Of a DNA stretch of 64,000 nucleotides, positions 34,907 through 44,092 are shown piece after piece; the stretch's first letter is position 1; each line of letters begins with the position of its first letter. The notes beneath the pieces were generated by a model that was given only the letters and a program-made list of their open reading frames with translations, had not been told where the DNA came from and did no database searches. The position numbers and the translations under genes are program-made. This DNA comes from Sedimentibacter hydroxybenzoicus DSM 7310 (lineage in GTDB: Bacteria > Bacillota > Clostridia > Tissierellales > Sedimentibacteraceae), in contig NZ_JACBNQ010000016.1 of assembly GCF_013403245.1 (NCBI RefSeq), forward strand, positions 1 through 64,000. Reading direction: 5' to 3'.

Positions 34907-34928
34907 ATTTCCTCCAAAATTTCGTATT

Positions 34929-35663
34929 TTATTTCATTTCCCTGTAACTCATGTAGACACTGATAATATATAACAATAATGCATATGCTGTGAGAACCAA
35001 AATTGAGCTGTATGAGAATCTCCCCTCCAATACGATGCTTCTGAGTGATGTAGATGCATGAGACAGAGGCAATATACCCACTATTGACTTTACGGCACCC
35101 GGCAAATTCTCCAACGAAAAGAATGTTCCGCACAAAAATGACATTGGCGTCATTATGTATGTATTGAATCTCCCCATATCGTAATGACTCTCAATTGATA
35201 GGGCGGCAGCATATCCCAATGCAGAAAACACAAAGCTGTTTAAAAAGCAAATTACCAAAAAATAAAGACTGATTTCTATTATGACTCCGAATAACAATGA
35301 TACCAATATAATAAGAATGCTTGCGTAAATCCCTCTCAATGCTCCCGACAATATGTATCCAAAGGACATAAGGGGCATGCTTATAGGAGACGTCAGATAA
35401 TATTCGAAGCTTCTTTCATACAGCTTTGATGTAATAATCCTTGTAGATACTGCATTAAAGCCCGTATTCATGGTTGTCATGGCGATAAGCCCGGGTATGA
35501 GGAAATGCATGTATGTGGCTCCTTCCACCACTACATCCTTGCCAAGCCCCCATCCGAAAGCAATAAGATACAATACAGGACTCATGACGGCTGAGGAGGT
35601 AATTCTTCCTATTCGCCTTTTAAAAAACAAATATTCTCTCCACAAAACAGTAACTATTTCCAT
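34929..35663 (-). CDS. ABC-2 type transporter permease
   Basis: The 244-residue permease has six helices and the ABC-2 (DrrB-like) pattern, including FLIPGLIAMTTMNTGFNAVS and PMSFLCGTFFSLENLPG. The ATG at 35663 overlaps the ATPase stop (TGATG), so the two subunits are coupled. Such pairs export drugs or lipids. Here it lies in the cobalamin operon between cbiK and a FecE-type ATPase gene; the substrate is unknown. Confidence 0.9.
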   Translation of the reverse strand: MEIVTVLWREYLFFKRRIGRITSSAVMSPVLYLIAFGWGLGKDVVVEGATYMHFLIPGLIAMTTMNTGFNAVSTRIITSKLYERSFEYYLTSPISMPLMSFGYILSGALRGIYASILIILVSLLFGVIIEISLYFLVICFLNSFVFSALGYAAALSIESHYDMGRFNTYIMTPMSFLCGTFFSLENLPGAVKSIVGILPLSHASTSLRSIVLEGRFSYSSILVLTAYALLLYIISVYMSYREMK

Positions 35664-36499
35664 CACACTACCTTCCTGTTTGTATAATTGTAAAAGACAT
35701 CCTCCAGGGTTGTTTCCCTTACGGTATAATTCGAGCTTTTTATGCCTGCGGAATAATCCAGTGCTTTTTGCTTTGAGTCAAAAAATTTATATGCTGTTTT
35801 TAGTTCTGCATCGAAATATTCAACGGTATAAGCCCCCAGCTGCTCTTTCAGGTTCTCGGGTGTGCTGTCCTGAATAATAACGCCCTTGTCAATAAGACAT
35901 ACTCTGCTGCACAAATATTCTGCTTCCTCAATGTAGTGAGTAGTCAGCAGCACTGTCTTGTTCCTTGACTTAAGATATTTTAAAATATCCCATATCTTTC
36001 TTCTTCCGTTTATATCTATCCCTACAGTGGGTTCATCCAGTATAATTATATCCGGATCATTTATGAGAGCTTTTGCTATTGTAAGCCGCCTTGCCATACC
36101 ACCTGACAAATTTCCCGTCATTCTGTCCTTGAAATCTGATAATTCAACGAAATCCAAAAGCTCATCTATTTTATTCCTGTAATTTTCTACTCTGAAAAGT
36201 TTTGCGGCAAAAACAAGATTTTCATATACGGTAAGTTCCTTGTCCAGATTGGAATACTGAGGTACAATGCCCATAATTCCTTTTATTTCTTTATTGTTTC
36301 TGTTCATTAAACTCCCGTTAATGTATACATTTCCGGCAGTAGGCTTTAACAAGCCCGTAATTATTTTTATGGTTGTTGTCTTGCCTGCTCCGTTTGGTCC
36401 TAAAACTCCCATAAATTCACCTGATTTTATAACTAAATCAATATTATTTACGGCTGTAAAATTATTGAATTTTTTACTGAGATCTTTTATTTCAATCAT
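35663..36499 (-). CDS. ABC-2 type transporter ATPase (DrrA-like)
   Basis: The 278-residue ATPase has Walker A GPNGAGKTT, Q-loop VPQYSNLDKELT, signature NLSGGMARRLTIAK, Walker B IILDEPTVGID and switch TTHYIEEAEYL, then a C-terminal DrrA-type regulatory extension (residues 215-278). It overlaps the upstream FecE-type gene by 8 bases and the downstream permease by one. Confidence 0.93.
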   Translation of the reverse strand: MIEIKDLSKKFNNFTAVNNIDLVIKSGEFMGVLGPNGAGKTTTIKIITGLLKPTAGNVYINGSLMNRNNKEIKGIMGIVPQYSNLDKELTVYENLVFAAKLFRVENYRNKIDELLDFVELSDFKDRMTGNLSGGMARRLTIAKALINDPDIIILDEPTVGIDINGRRKIWDILKYLKSRNKTVLLTTHYIEEAEYLCSRVCLIDKGVIIQDSTPENLKEQLGAYTVEYFDAELKTAYKFFDSKQKALDYSAGIKSSNYTVRETTLEDVFYNYTNRKVV

Positions 36500-37298
36500 C
36501 TTGACACTTCCCTGCTGTATTGTTATTCTTCTTAGGGATAAAGTACGGACAATTGTTTACTTTATCTTCATAAATGTCGGCATCGATTCTGAAAATATCT
36601 TTTAATAAATCCTTGCTGACTATCCGGCACGGTTCTCCATATTCTCTTAACTCACCTTCATGCATGACCATCATCTTATCAGAATATCTTGCCGCCTGAT
36701 TTATGTCGTGCAAAACCATGACAACAGTTATGCCAAGGGTTTTGTTCAGATCCTTTACCATTTCCAGCGTCTCCATCTGATAGCAGATATCAAGAAATGT
36801 TGTTGGCTCATCAAGCAAAAGCATTTTAGGCTTTTGTGCCAGAGTCATTGCAATCCAGGCTCTTTGACGCTCTCCGCCGGAAAGCGTAGCTACATATCTG
36901 TCCTTCATGTGAAATAGTCCCGTTTTTTCCAGCGACCATGCGATTACTTCCTTGTCATCCTTTCCCATCCTTTTCCCAAACTTAAGGTGAGGAAACCGTC
37001 CGTATGAAACTAATTCTTCAATGGAAACATCTGAGGACACAGCTTTGACCTGAGGAAGCACAGCAAGATTTCTGGCTATTTCCTTTGTGTTAATACGTCT
37101 TATATTGACTTCGTTAAAATAAATATCTCCGCTCCTTGGCTTTAAGTAACGGCTGATTGTTTTTATAAGCGTGGATTTCCCAGAGCCGTTAGGACCGATA
37201 ATGGTTACTATTTCGCCTGATTTAACATTAAAGCTGATATTCTTAAGTATACTTTTTTCGTCGTAGCTTACATTCAAACCTTCAACTTTTAAGTCCAT
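36492..37298 (-). CDS. FecE/BtuD-type ABC importer ATPase (cobalamin operon)
   Basis: The 268-residue ATPase has Walker A GPNGSGKST, signature LSGGERQRAWIAMTLAQ, Walker B LLLDEPTTFLD and switch VLHDINQAARYSD, all typical of siderophore and corrinoid importers. It follows its permease directly and precedes the ABC-2 pair. It lies in the cbi gene block, so a corrinoid or cobalt chelate is a plausible ligand, but ferric siderophores cannot be excluded. Confidence 0.93.
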   Translation of the reverse strand: MDLKVEGLNVSYDEKSILKNISFNVKSGEIVTIIGPNGSGKSTLIKTISRYLKPRSGDIYFNEVNIRRINTKEIARNLAVLPQVKAVSSDVSIEELVSYGRFPHLKFGKRMGKDDKEVIAWSLEKTGLFHMKDRYVATLSGGERQRAWIAMTLAQKPKMLLLDEPTTFLDICYQMETLEMVKDLNKTLGITVVMVLHDINQAARYSDKMMVMHEGELREYGEPCRIVSKDLLKDIFRIDADIYEDKVNNCPYFIPKKNNNTAGKCQDD

Positions 37299-38300
37299 TT
37301 AATGTTCCTTCTTTCTTCTCAGCAAATATAGGAAAAACGGTGCTCCAAGTGCTGACATAATAATTCCTACAGGTATTTCGAGAGGAGCAAACATAACTCT
37401 TGCCAATGTATCACAAAGGACAACCACCGCAGAACCGGTAAAAATAGTTGCCGGAATCAGGTACCTGTAGTCTGAGCCTATAAAAAGCCGTGTGATGTGA
37501 GGAACTATAAGACCCACAAATCCTAATAATCCCACCACGCTGACTGCAGCTCCCGCAAGCAAGGAGGAAATTATTATAAAGAAAAATCTTGTTGCTTCCA
37601 CATTTAATCCCAGTCCTGTGGCTACCTCATCCCCAAGCATGAGTATGTTCAATTTGTTTGTAACAAATAAAAGAAGTATTATTCCTATAACCGCATAATT
37701 GAATATCATATCAACATGCTTCCAGTTGGTAGATGACAGCCCTCCTACCATAAACCCTATAACTCCTGCAACCTTCTCAGGATAAAATGTCATTATGGCA
37801 TTATTGCCTGCACCCAGCAGGGAAGAAACCGCTACTCCGGCCAGAATAAGCCGTGTTGTCGCTGCTCCTTCCTTCCAGGCTAGAAAATATATAAAAAGTG
37901 TGGCTAAAAGTGCTCCTGCAAAAGCACCCAAAGGTGCAAGATAATAGTAATCAGGAAAAATTATCAGTACAATCAAAGTCATAAGTCCTGCACCGGAAGA
38001 AACTCCGATTATATTAGGACTTGCCAGGGGATTTCGCATTACGCCCTGAAGTATGCAGCCTGATAATGCCAGACTCGTTCCCACCAATGACGCAGTTATT
38101 GTTCTTGGCAATCTTACATTCCATATTATCTGATAATTGACTGTTGCTTCTTCAAAGAATATGGCACTTATTATCTCCGACGGAGATATTTTTACAGCCC
38201 CGTTCATTATGCTTATAAAGAATCCCACAATTGAAAAACATATACAAGCAATTAAAATTGTACCTTTTTTTATTTTGTCTTTTCTATTTATGTTAGTCAT
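37299..38300 (-). CDS. FecCD/BtuC-type ABC importer permease (cobalamin operon)
   Basis: This 333-residue protein has about ten helices and the FecCD marks NVRLPRTITASLVGTSLALSG (RLPRTITASLVG), LQGVMRNPLASPNIIGVSSGA, VSVVGLLGFVGLIVPHITR and EIPVGIIMSALGAPFF. It pairs with the binding protein upstream and the ATPase one base downstream. A short palindromic repeat separates it from the binding-protein gene. Confidence 0.94.
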   Translation of the reverse strand: MTNINRKDKIKKGTILIACICFSIVGFFISIMNGAVKISPSEIISAIFFEEATVNYQIIWNVRLPRTITASLVGTSLALSGCILQGVMRNPLASPNIIGVSSGAGLMTLIVLIIFPDYYYLAPLGAFAGALLATLFIYFLAWKEGAATTRLILAGVAVSSLLGAGNNAIMTFYPEKVAGVIGFMVGGLSSTNWKHVDMIFNYAVIGIILLLFVTNKLNILMLGDEVATGLGLNVEATRFFFIIISSLLAGAAVSVVGLLGFVGLIVPHITRLFIGSDYRYLIPATIFTGSAVVVLCDTLARVMFAPLEIPVGIIMSALGAPFFLYLLRRKKEH

Positions 38301-38356
38301 AATTTATTTCTACCAGCCTTTACATTCCGATATTGATGACGACAATAAAATACATA

Positions 38357-38426
38357 AGGTTGCCGAAAAGGTTCGTCCTGCAAGGCGCCTGAACAGCAAC
38401 GCAGCAGGCAGGACTTTTCGGCGACC
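38357..38426. repeat. Palindromic repeat, deleted copy C
   Basis: This 70-bp element starts AGGTTGCCGAAAAGGTTCG and ends GACTTTTCGGCGACC. It shares the block TCCTGCAAGGCGCC with copies A and B but lacks their centre, and its arms have compensating changes that keep the stem. It lies between the binding protein and permease genes, where it may separate their expression. Confidence 0.75.
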
Positions 38427-38428
38427 GA

Positions 38429-39475
38429 CTATTCTGAAAACACTTCCGGATATATCATCTTTGCCAATCCTTCATATGCTTCAGGATATCTGTCATTTGG
38501 CTTGTACAAATATAAATCCTTTGGAAGAACGATGTATCTGTCTTCTTTTACTGCTGTAAGAGATGCCCACGCAGGATTGTCCAAAGCATCAGATTTCAGT
38601 CTTTCAGTAATTTTCTCCAGGTCGCTTCCCATTGTTTGTACAAAGATGAAATCAGGATCCTCCTGTAATATTCTTTCTATGCTGAATGTCTTTGTGTCAG
38701 CACCTGCATCAACTGAATCAGATATGTTAATTACATTTAAGTCCTTTATCATTTCCCCAACCATAGTATTTGAATCTCTTACTGTTGTATTTTTTGCTGT
38801 GGCAAATATTATTACAGCTTTATAATTTTTGTCTTTAGGTGCTTTTGCAATTATTTCGTCAACCTTCTTTTGTATGTTGCTTACATGGTTTTCGTACAAA
38901 TCTTCCCTGCCGGTAATAGCCGTAAACATCCTTACTGTTTTATAATAATCCTCAAGTATATCATTATCTAAATTAATAACCTGTATTTTATTCTGCTCAA
39001 ATGAGGGTACCATTTCTCTTTGTGCTGAATAGCTACCTGAAATAATAATCAAATCAGGCTGCAGTGACAATATTTTTTCAAGACTTGGAGCTCCCATTGA
39101 ACCCACAACTTCTGCCGACATAGCATTTTCAACTATTTTGTCTTCGGATTCTTCAACTCTGCCTACAACCTTTCCACCTGCCTGATCCCAGATTTCTAAA
39201 AGAGAATTCTGCAGTACAACAACCCTTTGAGGATTCTTTGTTATTGTTACTTCCTTGCCTGATTCATCTGTGAATACAACATTTTCTTCATTAATTTTTA
39301 TTCCGTAATCTGATGATTCATCTTTACTTTTATCATCTTCCGGATTTGCAGCTTCTTCTGATGGGTTTTCTACTACCGGCTGCTCATTTTCACTGCCATC
39401 CTTGCTGCACCCTGCAAAAATCACCGCCATAATTGCAATTGTTAACATAATTTTTAAAAATATTGATTTTTTCAT
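38429..39475 (-). CDS. ABC importer substrate-binding lipoprotein (cobalamin operon)
   Basis: The 348-residue lipoprotein (lipobox VIFAGC, Cys22) has a negatively charged linker (residues 30-60), then a FepB/BtuF-like fold: VTITKNPQRVVVL, LEKILSLQPDLIIISGSYS and a C-terminal GLAKMIYPE. AGGAGG lies upstream of the ATG. It differs from the BtuF-like protein at 49116, so the genome has two such binding proteins with probably different ligands. Confidence 0.92.
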   Translation of the reverse strand: MKKSIFLKIMLTIAIMAVIFAGCSKDGSENEQPVVENPSEEAANPEDDKSKDESSDYGIKINEENVVFTDESGKEVTITKNPQRVVVLQNSLLEIWDQAGGKVVGRVEESEDKIVENAMSAEVVGSMGAPSLEKILSLQPDLIIISGSYSAQREMVPSFEQNKIQVINLDNDILEDYYKTVRMFTAITGREDLYENHVSNIQKKVDEIIAKAPKDKNYKAVIIFATAKNTTVRDSNTMVGEMIKDLNVINISDSVDAGADTKTFSIERILQEDPDFIFVQTMGSDLEKITERLKSDALDNPAWASLTAVKEDRYIVLPKDLYLYKPNDRYPEAYEGLAKMIYPEVFSE

Positions 39476-39491
39476 TTTTTCCTCCGATTAA

Positions 39492-40211
39492 TTAATATTT
39501 TGTTTCATAACCTCTTTTAGTTATGATCTTATTGTTTTTTATATAGGTTGAGCTGTTGCCCACTATTACTATGCTCAGCATATCAACCGTTTCATAATCA
39601 ATTGTATCTATTGTGCAAATGTGTACCTCCTGATTTTCCCTGCATGCGTTTTTAACTATGCCCACAGGAGTTGAACCAGATTTATGTATTTTCATTATTT
39701 TAAAGGCATCTTTCAAATAATCCGGTCGTCCCTTGCTCCGGGGATTGTAAATACATATAACGAAATCACCCTCTGACGCCAAAGCAACTCTTTTATATAT
39801 CAGATCAAGGGACGTTAATAAATCACTCAGGCTTATATGGCAGAAGTCATGCATGAGTGGTGCTCCCAATACAGCTGCTGCTGCCGTGGATGCGGTTACT
39901 CCGCTGATTACCCTGACTTCCTCATCCTCTGACAATTCTAAAATCAAGCCTGCCATACCGTACACTCCTGCATCTCCAGAGCTTATAACCGATACGGTCT
40001 TGCCTGTTTTTGAAATTTCTATGGCTTTTTTGACCCTGTCCACTTCCTGCTTCATGCCGTTTGAAACAACTTCTTTGTCTTTTATCAGATCCTTTACCAG
40101 GTCAATATATGTTTTATAACCGACTATAACATCTGATTCCTCAAATGCCGACATTGCTTCGTACGTCATTGTTTCCCGGTTTCCGGGACCTATTCCTACT
40201 GCGTATATCAT
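39492..40211 (-). CDS. cbiH: Cobalt-precorrin-3 C17-methyltransferase CbiH
   Basis: This SAM-dependent enzyme methylates C17 with ring contraction. I use ATG 40211 (239 residues, MIYAVGIGPGNRETMT), which overlaps the cbiL stop by four bases and has GGGAG upstream. Family signatures are VGIGPG, VISSGDAGVYGMAG and ICIYNPRSKGRPDYL near residue 175. It is the last biosynthetic gene before the importer genes. Confidence 0.95.
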   Translation of the reverse strand: MIYAVGIGPGNRETMTYEAMSAFEESDVIVGYKTYIDLVKDLIKDKEVVSNGMKQEVDRVKKAIEISKTGKTVSVISSGDAGVYGMAGLILELSEDEEVRVISGVTASTAAAAVLGAPLMHDFCHISLSDLLTSLDLIYKRVALASEGDFVICIYNPRSKGRPDYLKDAFKIMKIHKSGSTPVGIVKNACRENQEVHICTIDTIDYETVDMLSIVIVGNSSTYIKNNKIITKRGYETKY

Positions 40212-40909
40212 GATATCTCCCATTTTTTATTTATTAATATGGTGGTAAAATACGATACATCAGATTTTTTTACATCCTTAATATTCTGATATATTATTTC
40301 TTCATCCTTGGACGAATTGCTTACAACCAGAGAATTCTTCTCCAGTCCTTCATCGATAATCATTTTTAAAATCTCATCAAAATTATTGTATACCTTCATT
40401 AAAACAATCGAATTTTCATTTTTAATATATCTTCTAAGCCTTTCTGCACCCATAGTAGCAGGCAAAATTATTAAGGGGTCCTCCCCTTCCACTAAAGGAA
40501 AATTGTTGTTGGAGGCAATATCCAAAAATGATGCTATGCCGGGTATTGTTGTTATCTTTATTTTATCCTTCAAAATTTTTAAAAGGTAAACATAGGTACT
40601 GTAGACCATCGGATCTCCGATAGTTATAAAGCCTACATCCTTTCCGACCATTACATCTTTGATTATTTCAGATGCAATTTCACTCCATGCATTCTGAAGC
40701 TCTTCCGTATTGTAATTCATAGGAAAATGTCTTGCCTTTATTATTGTTTTCTCATTTATATAATCTTTTACAATACTGTGTGCAGTGCTGTATTTTTCTG
40801 TTTTTTTAGCGGTAGGTACGTATAAAATATCAAGTGTATCCAGTACGTCTATTGCCTTTTTTGTTACTGTCAGACTGTTTCCCACACCTACTCCGATACC
40901 GTAAAACAT
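40208..40909 (-). CDS. cbiL: Cobalt-precorrin-2 C20-methyltransferase CbiL
   Basis: The 233-residue SAM-dependent methyltransferase starts MFYGIGVGVGNSLTVTKKA and holds FITIGDPMVYSTYVYLLK and the typical TTIPGIASFLDIAS. It carries out the first methylation after cobalt insertion. AAAGGAGG lies upstream. It overlaps cbiH by four bases. Confidence 0.95.
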   Translation of the reverse strand: MFYGIGVGVGNSLTVTKKAIDVLDTLDILYVPTAKKTEKYSTAHSIVKDYINEKTIIKARHFPMNYNTEELQNAWSEIASEIIKDVMVGKDVGFITIGDPMVYSTYVYLLKILKDKIKITTIPGIASFLDIASNNNFPLVEGEDPLIILPATMGAERLRRYIKNENSIVLMKVYNNFDEILKMIIDEGLEKNSLVVSNSSKDEEIIYQNIKDVKKSDVSYFTTILINKKWEIS

Positions 40910-40919
40910 AAAGCCTCCT

Positions 40920-41546
40920 TTAAATGTTATATAATAAAGCGTTGCATATTGACGCAGCTATATTGCTTCCTCCCTTTCTTCCCCTCGCAACAATGTATTC
41001 CACATTATTCAGGCTCATTATCAGTTCCTTCGCTTCAACTACATTTACAAAGCCCACTGGAACCCCTATTATAACCTCCGGATTAATCATTCCGCTCTTT
41101 ATCATTTCATAAAGCTTTATTAAAGCCGTAGGAGCATTGCCCACCGCAAAAATTAAGGGACCTTTTATCATGGCTGCCCTCTCCATGGAAACAGCAGCTC
41201 TCGTTTCTCCCCTCATGGCGGCTTCCTTCGCCACATCTTCATCAGCCATGAAGCACTGGATATTTACTCCATATTTAGCGGCTGCTTTTTTATTTATGCC
41301 CGAATAAGCCATGTTTGTGTCTGTAACAATTGTTGCTCCATTTTTCAGAGCATCCTTCGCCTTTTTCACGGCATTTTTTGAAAAGCACATGTTATCCAAG
41401 TAGTCAAAGTCGGCCGATGTATGTATTACTCTTTTTACTATGGGCTCTATTTCCTTTTCAATCTGTATTTCTCCCATTTCTTCCTGTATTATTTCAAAGC
41501 TTCTCTTTTCAATGTTATTTGGCTCTACAAATATAATATTTTCCAT
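40920..41546 (-). CDS. cbiC: Cobalt-precorrin-8 methylmutase CbiC
   Basis: CbiC moves the C11 methyl group to C12 to form cobyrinate. ATG 41546 (208 residues) has AGGAGG at the right place; a longer frame would extend into repeat copy B. Motifs: catalytic His in RVIHTSADFDYLDN, DTNMAYSGINK, FAVGNAPTALIKL and GVPVGFVNVVEAKE. It lies between the repeat and cbiL. Confidence 0.95.
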   Translation of the reverse strand: MENIIFVEPNNIEKRSFEIIQEEMGEIQIEKEIEPIVKRVIHTSADFDYLDNMCFSKNAVKKAKDALKNGATIVTDTNMAYSGINKKAAAKYGVNIQCFMADEDVAKEAAMRGETRAAVSMERAAMIKGPLIFAVGNAPTALIKLYEMIKSGMINPEVIIGVPVGFVNVVEAKELIMSLNNVEYIVARGRKGGSNIAASICNALLYNI

Positions 41547-41568
41547 TTTTCCTCCTCTTAATTTCCTT

Positions 41569-41689
41569 AGGCTGTTGAAAAAGTTCATCCTGCAAGGCGC
41601 CGGAAGACGGGCAACCGCAGCGTATTCGGACATACGTGAGGATTGACCGACTGAACGGCAACGACGCAGGTGGGCTTTTTCAGCGGCCT
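41569..41689. repeat. 120-bp palindromic repeat, copy B
   Basis: It is nearly identical to copy A (16101-16220) along its whole length, with a few substitutions, such as GACGGG for GCCGGG. It lies between cbiG and cbiC, inside the operon, ending two bases before the cbiG stop. Confidence 0.85.
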
Positions 41690-41690
41690 A

Positions 41691-42731
41691 TTAAAACCTC
41701 ACCTCATATTCATCTACAGCTGCCGCCACCGTAACCGAATTGACAACCGTTTTATTTATTATCATCTTTTTTGTTTTGCTGCCCATAATTGCCGCTCTTT
41801 CACATACGGTGTCAACTCCCGCAACGCTTTTTACAAAGTCAGAGCTTGAAAATTGCCCCTCTGCCCTGTTAAGCTCGTCCTTTGAATAAGTGTGAAAGGG
41901 TACTTTGAAAATCTCGGCCGTCCTCTTTATAGCTTCCTCTTCTTTTTTTAAATCAATTGAATTTATGGAGCTGATTGCAAAGTGAGAAATATTGTTCCTT
42001 CTTAAAACTTCCTTTACCGCATTATAAACATCATTGAAATCTGTTCCCTTTCTGCAGCCCACTCCCACTGATACAATCCTTGGAATTAAATTCAGCGTAC
42101 TTTTAAATGGAGCCTTATCTGAATCGAGACTTATGCATATTCCTGTTTCCTTTTCGTCAAAATCAATTTCATCAGGGATACTTCCTGTCACATTAAAATC
42201 AGACTTGAACCCTATTTTCTTATCCTCCAATATGTCCGCAGCAATATTCCTTGCCCTTTTTAAGCTCATTATGTGGAGGTTGCTGTTATGAGCCCATTCA
42301 TCAACTGCAAATTTACCGTTAATATCGGTTGCGGTGGTTATGATGGGATTGCCGCCTGCAATGTCCGCAATTTTTTTTGTAAGCCTATTAGCTCCGCCTA
42401 TATGACCGCTCAAAAGAGAAATCACATTTATGCCTTTTTCATCCATACAGATAACGGCAGGATCAGTTTTTTTACTTCTGACGAAAGGGGCTATGGCTCT
42501 TACCGCTATGCCTGTAGAACCCACGAAAATAATGCAATCAGCACTTCTAAACGATTCGTCCATTGATTTGTATAAATTTTCTTCCCGCAGCTTAACCAAC
42601 TTGGCAGAATCCGTATATCTCTTGGGAACATAGGCATTCACTTCATCATCATTTAAATGTTCAATTAATTTATCGCAGAGCCTTGCTCCGTTACCAGAAA
42701 ATGCGTATATGTCAATTTTCATTTTTTTCAC
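41691..42731 (-). CDS. cbiG: Cobalt-precorrin-5A hydrolase CbiG
   Basis: CbiG opens the delta-lactone and releases acetaldehyde in the anaerobic route. The 346 residues comprise an N-terminal domain (CIIFVGSTGIAVRAIAPFV; SLLSGHIGGANRLT) and a C-terminal domain (RIVSVGVGCRKGTDFNDVYN) ending with HTYSKDELN and AAIMGS. It overlaps cbiA by four bases (ATGA). Presence of cbiG with cbiK marks the cobalt-early pathway. Confidence 0.95.
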   Translation of the reverse strand: MKKMKIDIYAFSGNGARLCDKLIEHLNDDEVNAYVPKRYTDSAKLVKLREENLYKSMDESFRSADCIIFVGSTGIAVRAIAPFVRSKKTDPAVICMDEKGINVISLLSGHIGGANRLTKKIADIAGGNPIITTATDINGKFAVDEWAHNSNLHIMSLKRARNIAADILEDKKIGFKSDFNVTGSIPDEIDFDEKETGICISLDSDKAPFKSTLNLIPRIVSVGVGCRKGTDFNDVYNAVKEVLRRNNISHFAISSINSIDLKKEEEAIKRTAEIFKVPFHTYSKDELNRAEGQFSSSDFVKSVAGVDTVCERAAIMGSKTKKMIINKTVVNSVTVAAAVDEYEVRF

Positions 42732-44092
42732 CTGTTACTTGAATACTCAATAGATTTTTTAATAAAGTTTTCTGCAAAGCTTAGATTTCCTACAAAATTT
42801 ATATGAGGATATCCCACGAATTTTGTATCATCTGCTATGATTGCCTTCCAACTTCTGTCAGACTCCGGCTTAACAGCCAAAAATGATTCTCCCGTGTTGG
42901 TGCTGTCCGAATAATGAAATTCATGACCGTTTATTTCTTCTCCGGCTTTGCACATTAAATTATCTTTCTGACTTATTAATGTAATATATCCAAATCTCTT
43001 AAGAGATCCTGTCATGCAGCTGTTCCCTTCTATTACTCCCACAAGGCTGTAAGTTATGCCGTCCCTATTTGTAAAGCCTTCCATTAAGTACATGTATCCT
43101 CCGCATTCCGCAAATGTAGGAATACCCTCATTAATTTTTGACTTTATATCGTCAAGCATGGATTTATTCTGTGAAAGCTCTTCCACATATAATTCCGGAT
43201 AACCGCCTCCAAAGTATAAGCCTCCGATGTCTTTGGGAAGTTCCTTGTCCTTAAGGGGGCTGAATTTAATTATTTCAGCGCCCATTTCTGCAAGTATGTC
43301 AATATTATCCTCGTAGTAAAAGCAAAATGCTTTATCGTATGCCACTGCAATTTTTGTTTTATCTATATAATTTATATCCGGTTCGTCATATTCTACGGGC
43401 TCCGCACCTGCTGCCAGCAAATATAGTCCTTCCAGATCAATTGTCTTTAATGCCTGCTGTCCTAATTTCTCTATGATTGATTCAAGGTTCCCGATTTCCT
43501 CGGCAGTTACCAGCCCCAGATGTCTGCTTTCAAGCTTGCAGTCCGACAGCTCCGGCATGTAGCCGTAAACCCTGACATCCGTATTCGATTCAATGATTTT
43601 TCTGTAATATTCATACATTGCGCTTGAAACACAGTTTAATATAACGCCCTTTATATTACTTTTTTCCCTGAAGCTTTTAAACCCTTCAATTATTGCACAT
43701 ACTGACACTGCCATACCCTTTGGATTAATGACCAATACCACCGGGCAATTAAGGGACAGTGCAAGCTCATATGAGCTGCATGAAGTATTTGTTCCTATAC
43801 CGTCGTAATAGCCCATCACTCCTTCAATAATTGAAATATCAGCACCGTTGCTATTTTTGCTGAATACATATTTATAGTTGTTTTCACCCATCATGAATCT
43901 ATCTAAATTTCTGGAGGGAATTTTAATAACTTTTGTATGAAACATGGGGTCTATGTAATCAGGTCCCACCTTAAATCCTGCAGTTTTTTTGCCGGTCATT
44001 GCAAATGCTTTTAAAATTGCCGATGTTACGGTTGTTTTGCCGTTGTTGCTTCCTGCGGCGGAAATCATAATTCTTGGAGAATTTGCTATCAC
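42728..44092 (-). CDS. cbiA: Cobyrinate a,c-diamide synthase CbiA
   Basis: The 454-residue glutamine amidotransferase amidates the a and c side chains using ATP. The N-terminal P-loop is SAAGSNNGKTTVTSA; DYIDPMFHTKV follows. The C-terminal GATase domain has GGLYFGGGYPELYVEEL and the nucleophile Cys in TFAECGGYMYLM. It overlaps cbiET and cbiG by four bases each. Confidence 0.96.
   Translation of the reverse strand: MIANSPRIMISAAGSNNGKTTVTSAILKAFAMTGKKTAGFKVGPDYIDPMFHTKVIKIPSRNLDRFMMGENNYKYVFSKNSNGADISIIEGVMGYYDGIGTNTSCSSYELALSLNCPVVLVINPKGMAVSVCAIIEGFKSFREKSNIKGVILNCVSSAMYEYYRKIIESNTDVRVYGYMPELSDCKLESRHLGLVTAEEIGNLESIIEKLGQQALKTIDLEGLYLLAAGAEPVEYDEPDINYIDKTKIAVAYDKAFCFYYEDNIDILAEMGAEIIKFSPLKDKELPKDIGGLYFGGGYPELYVEELSQNKSMLDDIKSKINEGIPTFAECGGYMYLMEGFTNRDGITYSLVGVIEGNSCMTGSLKRFGYITLISQKDNLMCKAGEEINGHEFHYSDSTNTGESFLAVKPESDRSWKAIIADDTKFVGYPHINFVGNLSFAENFIKKSIEYSSNR

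Noticed and set aside
41547-41633. Extended cbiC start inside the palindromic repeat
   Set aside because: The repeat supplies an open frame by chance; AGGAGG and the conserved N-terminus point to 41546.
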